Shown piece by piece: positions 4,416-7,596 of a stretch of DNA of 7,596 nt. The translations under genes and the position numbers were made by a program. The notes beneath the pieces were generated by a model. The model was given only the letters and a program-made list of their open reading frames with translations, ran no database searches and had not been told where the DNA came from. This DNA is from Clostridia bacterium. Lineage in GTDB: Bacteria; Bacillota_A; Clostridia; Oscillospirales; UBA929. How positions within the stretch are numbered: the stretch's first letter is position 1; each line of letters opens with the position of its first letter. The stretch covers positions 1 to 7,596 of the forward strand of contig BNZR01000065.1 of the NCBI GenBank assembly GCA_026001245.1. The letters are read 5' to 3'.

Positions 4416-6856
4416 CTCCCAATCACAAACTCGCCGTCTTTTACCCCGATTGTCACGCTCTCCCCCGCTTTCAGACTGCCGTCCAGCAGCTTCTCGGACA
4501 GCGGGTCCTCCCACGCGGATTGTATCGCCCGTCTCAACGGCCTTGCGCCATATACGGGGTCGTAGCCTTTTTCGGCTATCAAATTCAGCGCGTTATCGTC
4601 GATTTTCAGTTCGACCCCCAGCGCTTTTAATCTCTCCGCAACGCTTTCAAACATACGCTCGGCTACCTGACGTATCTCCTCGCGCCCCAGTTGCGTGAAC
4701 ACAATCGGCTCGTCTATGCGATTCAGCAGCTCCGGCTTGAACGTGCGTTTTAGTTCCGACATTACCTCGGCGCGGATATTCATCTGCCCGTCCCCCGCGT
4801 TAAAGCCCAGCCGCTTGCGGTCGGTAATGCTGGATGCGCCCAGGTTCGAGGTCATCACGATTACGGTGTTTTTGAAGTCCACGCGCCGCCCTCGGCTGTC
4901 GGTCAGCCGCCCGTCCTCCAGCATTTGCAACAGCAGGTTGAATACGTCCGGGTGCGCCTTTTCGATTTCGTCGAACAGAATCACGGAGTATGGCTTGCGG
5001 CGCACCTGCTCGGTCAGTCCCCCGCCCTCGTCATAGCCCACATATCCGGGCGGCGAGCCGATAAGCTTAGACGTGGTGTGCCGCTCCATAAATTCCGACA
5101 TATCCACGCGGATAATCGCCCGCTCGTCACCGAACAGAGCCTCTGCCAAAGCGCGGCACAGCTCCGTCTTGCCGACCCCTGTCGGCCCCAAAAAGATAAA
5201 CGAACCAATCGGGCGATTCGGGTCTTTCAGCCCCACGCGGCCGCGCCGTATCGCCTTGGATACCGCCGTTACCGCCTCGTCCTGCCCCACAATCCGCTTG
5301 TGCAGAACGTTTTCCATGTTAAGAAGCCTGTCGGCCTCGTCCTGTGTCAGCTGGGTGACAGGCACGCCCGTCCAGATCGACACCACGGCGGCCACGTCCT
5401 GCGGCGTGACGGTTTTGGTGCCGTCCTGCGCCAGCTCGTCGCTGTGCCACGATCCACGCGCCGCGTCACATTGCTCGCGCAGAACGCGCTCACGGTCGCG
5501 CAGAAGCACCGCGTCCTCAAAGCGTTGCGAGTTGACGGCGGCCTCCTTCTCCTTGGCAACCTGCTCAATCTCCTCCTCCAAGGCGCGAAGGTCGGGCGGC
5601 GGCGTGAGGGAGATCATGCGCAGGCGCGACGCGGCCTCGTCTATCAAATCTATGGCCTTGTCTGGCAGCTGGCGGTCGGCGATATACCGCGCCGAAAGCG
5701 TCACCGCCGCGCTGATTGCCGCGTCCGATATTTTAAGCCTGTGGTGCGCCTCGTATCTGTCGCGCAGACCTGTCAGAATCGACACGGCCTCCTCCGGGGT
5801 CGGCTCTCCGATGGTCACGGGCTGGAAACGCCGCTCCAGGGCCGCGTCCCGCTCGATATATTTGCGGTATTCGTCCAGCGTGGTCGCCCCGATAACCTGT
5901 AGCTCCCCACGCGACAACGCGGGCTTTAGGATATTCGCCGCGTCTATCGCGCCCTCGGCCGCGCCCGCGCCTATCAGCGTGTGAAGCTCGTCAATGAATA
6001 ACATCACGTTGCCCGCGTTTTTGACCTCTTCCATGGCGGATTTAAGCCGCTCCTCGAACTCGCCGCGGTACTTCGTCCCCGCAACCATGCCGGATAGGTC
6101 AAGCGTTACCACGCGCTTGTCGCGCAGATTGTCCGGCACGTCGCCCGACACTATGCGCTGTGCCAGCCCCTCGGCGATTGCGGTCTTGCCGACCCCCGGC
6201 TCGCCGATAAGTACGGGGTTGTTTTTGGTGCGGCGGGACAGAATCTGTACCACGCGGGCTATCTCGTTCTCGCGCCCCACAACGGGGTCCAGCTTGGATT
6301 CCTTGGCCATAACGGTCAAGTCCCGCCCGAATTGATTCAGCGTTTTGGTGTTGCCGCCAAAGCCGCCCCTTGCCCCGCGTTGCCGCACGCCGCCGGCCTC
6401 GGCCATGCCCTGCGGCTCCGCGCCGATTATCACCAAGATGTCGTTATAAAGCCGGCGAATGTCTCCCCCCAGCCCCAACAGCATGGCGCAGGCTATGCAA
6501 TCGCTCTCGCGCAGTATGCCCATCAATACATGCTCTGTGCCGACATAGCTGTGCCCTAGGCGCGACGCTTCGGACATCGCAAGCTCGATAATGCGCTTGG
6601 CACGTGGGGTCATGCCCTGTACGGGCTGGGAACCCGGCTCGCCCTGCCCCACCGCCTCGATAAGCTTGCGGCGCAGGTTTTCGGAGGTTATCCCGGATTG
6701 CGACAGCGCCGCCGCCGCCGCGCCCTCCCCCTCGTCCATAAGTCCAAGCAATAAATGCTCACTGCCCACGTAGCCGTGACCCAGCTCGCTTGCGGCGCGG
6801 TGCGCAAGCTCAATAGCCTGCCGCGCCCGCCCGGTGAATTTTGAATTATTAAACAT
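4412..6856 (-). CDS. clpC: ATP-dependent Clp protease ATP-binding subunit ClpC
   Basis: ClpC is a cytoplasmic AAA+ unfoldase that feeds misfolded, regulatory and arginine-phosphorylated proteins to ClpP. The 814-residue protein has the full family order. Two N-terminal Clp repeats ([14 protein letters not shown] at 27-40, [14 protein letters not shown] at 101-114) come first, then AAA domain 1 with Walker A GEPGVGKT (218-225) and Walker B LFIDE (286-290). The middle domain carries a UVR-like motif, [16 protein letters not shown] (444-459). AAA domain 2 has Walker A GPTGVGKT (557-564) and Walker B VILFDE (625-630). LGF at 683-685 is the ClpP-docking tripeptide, showing that it works with ClpP rather than as a ClpB-type disaggregase. 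The start is set by GGAGGG at 6869-6864, inside the last codons of mcsB, with a 7-nt spacer. It is 3 nt from mcsB, in the usual CtsR operon order. Confidence 0.98.
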   Translation of the reverse strand: MFNNSKFTGRARQAIELAHRAASELGHGYVGSEHLLLGLMDEGEGAAAAALSQSGITSENLRRKLIEAVGQGEPGSQPVQGMTPRAKRIIELAMSEASRLGHSYVGTEHVLMGILRESDCIACAMLLGLGGDIRRLYNDILVIIGAEPQGMAEAGGVRQRGARGGFGGNTKTLNQFGRDLTVMAKESKLDPVVGRENEIARVVQILSRRTKNNPVLIGEPGVGKTAIAEGLAQRIVSGDVPDNLRDKRVVTLDLSGMVAGTKYRGEFEERLKSAMEEVKNAGNVMLFIDELHTLIGAGAAEGAIDAANILKPALSRGELQVIGATTLDEYRKYIERDAALERRFQPVTIGEPTPEEAVSILTGLRDRYEAHHRLKISDAAISAAVTLSARYIADRQLPDKAIDLIDEAASRLRMISLTPPPDLRALEEEIEQVAKEKEAAVNSQRFEDAVLLRDRERVLREQCDAARGSWHSDELAQDGTKTVTPQDVAAVVSIWTGVPVTQLTQDEADRLLNMENVLHKRIVGQDEAVTAVSKAIRRGRVGLKDPNRPIGSFIFLGPTGVGKTELCRALAEALFGDERAIIRVDMSEFMERHTTSKLIGSPPGYVGYDEGGGLTEQVRRKPYSVILFDEIEKAHPDVFNLLLQMLEDGRLTDSRGRRVDFKNTVIVMTSNLGASSITDRKRLGFNAGDGQMNIRAEVMSELKRTFKPELLNRIDEPIVFTQLGREEIRQVAERMFESVAERLKALGVELKIDDNALNLIAEKGYDPVYGARPLRRAIQSAWEDPLSEKLLDGSLKAGESVTIGVKDGEFVIGS

Positions 6857-6859
6857 AGT

Positions 6860-7596
6860 TTATCCCTCCATAAGTAGTTTTCTGGCGTTTTTGGCGCGTT
6901 TTACGCAACTTTCCGGCTCGGTCGCCGCGATTTCTGTCAACAGCTTGTTCAAAGTCGGCAGTTTAACGCCGATTATCCCCATTGCCGCGCCCACGCGCAA
7001 ATCACCCCACGCGTTCAAGGTCTCTTTAAGCTCCAGCAGTCGGGCGTTTGTCAGCAAGCCCCACGCCCGGTGTACGCGATCCTCTAGATTTATCGCGTGC
7101 TGTGCGCGGAATAACTCCCGCGCCCCGCGCTCGGCGGCGGCAATCTGACGCGCCGCGTTTGTCAGCAGATTGGCAAGCTCCGTCTCATTCAGCCCCATGC
7201 TCCCCCTGTTGGACAGCTGGTACAGGCAACCCAAGGCCTGCGTCCCCTCGCCGAACATGCCGCGAATGGTGAGTCCGGATTTTGAAGCCGCCGCCGCCCA
7301 GTCGCGCAGTTTGCCGCTGTGGGTCAAGCCCTGCAAATGCAACATCACCGAGGCGCGCATGCCCGTTCCGAGATTTGTGGGGCATTCGGTCAAGTAGCCC
7401 AGGTTTTCGTCAAATGCGTAGCCGAAACGCTGGTCAAACAAGTCGTCCACCTTCATCGCCGCGTCAAGACAGCTGTCCAAGTCCAGCCCCGCGCTAAAGG
7501 CCTGAATCCGCAGGTGATCCTCCTCGCCCACCATCACGCTGACAGAGCCGTCGGCGTTCAGCCCCAAGGCGCGGGGACGCGTGAGGTTCGCGAACT
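6860..7596 (-). CDS. mcsB: Protein arginine kinase McsB, C-terminal part (5' end outside window)
   Basis: McsB phosphorylates arginines on misfolded proteins and on the repressor CtsR, marking them for ClpCP. The frame runs open to the right edge (first whole codon at 7594) and gives 244 residues of a protein usually near 350, so the N-terminal third is missing. Seen in order: SVSVMVGEEDHLRIQ (the Glu-rich catalytic loop of phosphagen-kinase folds), YLTECPTNLGTGMRASVM with the conserved active-site Cys (CPTN codons 7384-7373), IRGMFGEGTQALG, and LEDRVHRAWGLLTNARLLE. The C-terminal RDxxRA motif that binds phosphoarginine in Bacillus/Geobacillus McsB reads SCVKRA here (6910-6893): the leading Arg-Asp is replaced while RA is kept. 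The TTG at 7567 is not the start, because homologous sequence continues upstream. ctsR and mcsA are expected beyond the edge. Confidence 0.95.
   Translation of the reverse strand, partial: FANLTRPRALGLNADGSVSVMVGEEDHLRIQAFSAGLDLDSCLDAAMKVDDLFDQRFGYAFDENLGYLTECPTNLGTGMRASVMLHLQGLTHSGKLRDWAAAASKSGLTIRGMFGEGTQALGCLYQLSNRGSMGLNETELANLLTNAARQIAAAERGARELFRAQHAINLEDRVHRAWGLLTNARLLELKETLNAWGDLRVGAAMGIIGVKLPTLNKLLTEIAATEPESCVKRAKNARKLLMEG

Noticed and set aside
4368..4514. In-frame N-terminal extension of the DUF6883-like protein
   Set aside because: The added residues lie antisense-free but inside the 3' end of clpC in another frame, read as Arg/Gly-rich filler, and would start upstream of the promoter and the good GGGAGA site.
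4925..5984. Two long plus-strand open frames (about 325 and 303 codons) opposite clpC
   Set aside because: They are antisense shadows of a well-conserved clpC. Their translations are rich in Arg, Ser and His without domain character, which is typical of the complement of GC-rich coding DNA.
7565..7567. TTG as the start of mcsB
   Set aside because: The frame continues to the window edge with sequence that fits McsB, and the protein would lack a third of the kinase fold.

Overview
The window (7,596 bp, GC-rich) looks like a chromosomal segment of a Firmicutes bacterium, probably a high-GC member of the Clostridia. The evidence is an mcsB-clpC pair in the order of the CtsR stress operon, a fused SecDF translocase subunit, strong AGGAGG-type ribosome binding sites and near-consensus sigma-A promoters with 17-18 bp spacers. 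No rRNA, tRNA, insertion sequence or CRISPR array was seen.

Layout, left to right. Positions 1-667 (+) hold the C-terminal membrane part of a P-type Ca2+-type ATPase, cut by the window edge. Positions 668-1078 hold no conventional gene but are densely organised. A perfect sigma-A promoter (664-692, +) makes a predicted RNA of about 100 nt that ends at a strong terminator (756-801). Facing it, a second near-perfect promoter (966-994, -) drives a transcript with a structured leader, an excellent Shine-Dalgarno and a 29-codon basic/hydrophobic peptide ORF (788-877, -). The stop codon of this ORF lies inside the terminator stem. This convergent layout of membrane-peptide mRNA and antisense RNA is typical of type I toxin-antitoxin loci and is the most interesting item here. 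A third promoter (1018-1047, +) drives secDF (1079-3295) and a coupled helical-repeat-like hypothetical gene (3297-3728). A possible 24-codon ORF follows, then a bidirectional terminator (3791-3818).

On the minus strand, read from the right edge leftward, are mcsB (protein arginine kinase, 5' end outside the window), clpC (AAA+ unfoldase of the ClpCP protease) and a two-gene cassette that resembles DUF6883 and DUF4926. The cassette has its own promoter overlapping the clpC stop codon and an ATGA overlap between its two genes. It ends at the shared bidirectional terminator and may be a toxin/immunity-like accessory pair placed behind the stress operon.

Functionally, McsB marks proteins with phosphoarginine and ClpC with ClpP degrades them. 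SecDF uses the proton motive force to help Sec export. The ATPase exports Ca2+. The two small loci (668-1000 and 3823-4415) look like accessory modules fitted between these housekeeping genes. All functional statements come from reading motifs and layout; no database search or folding program was run.
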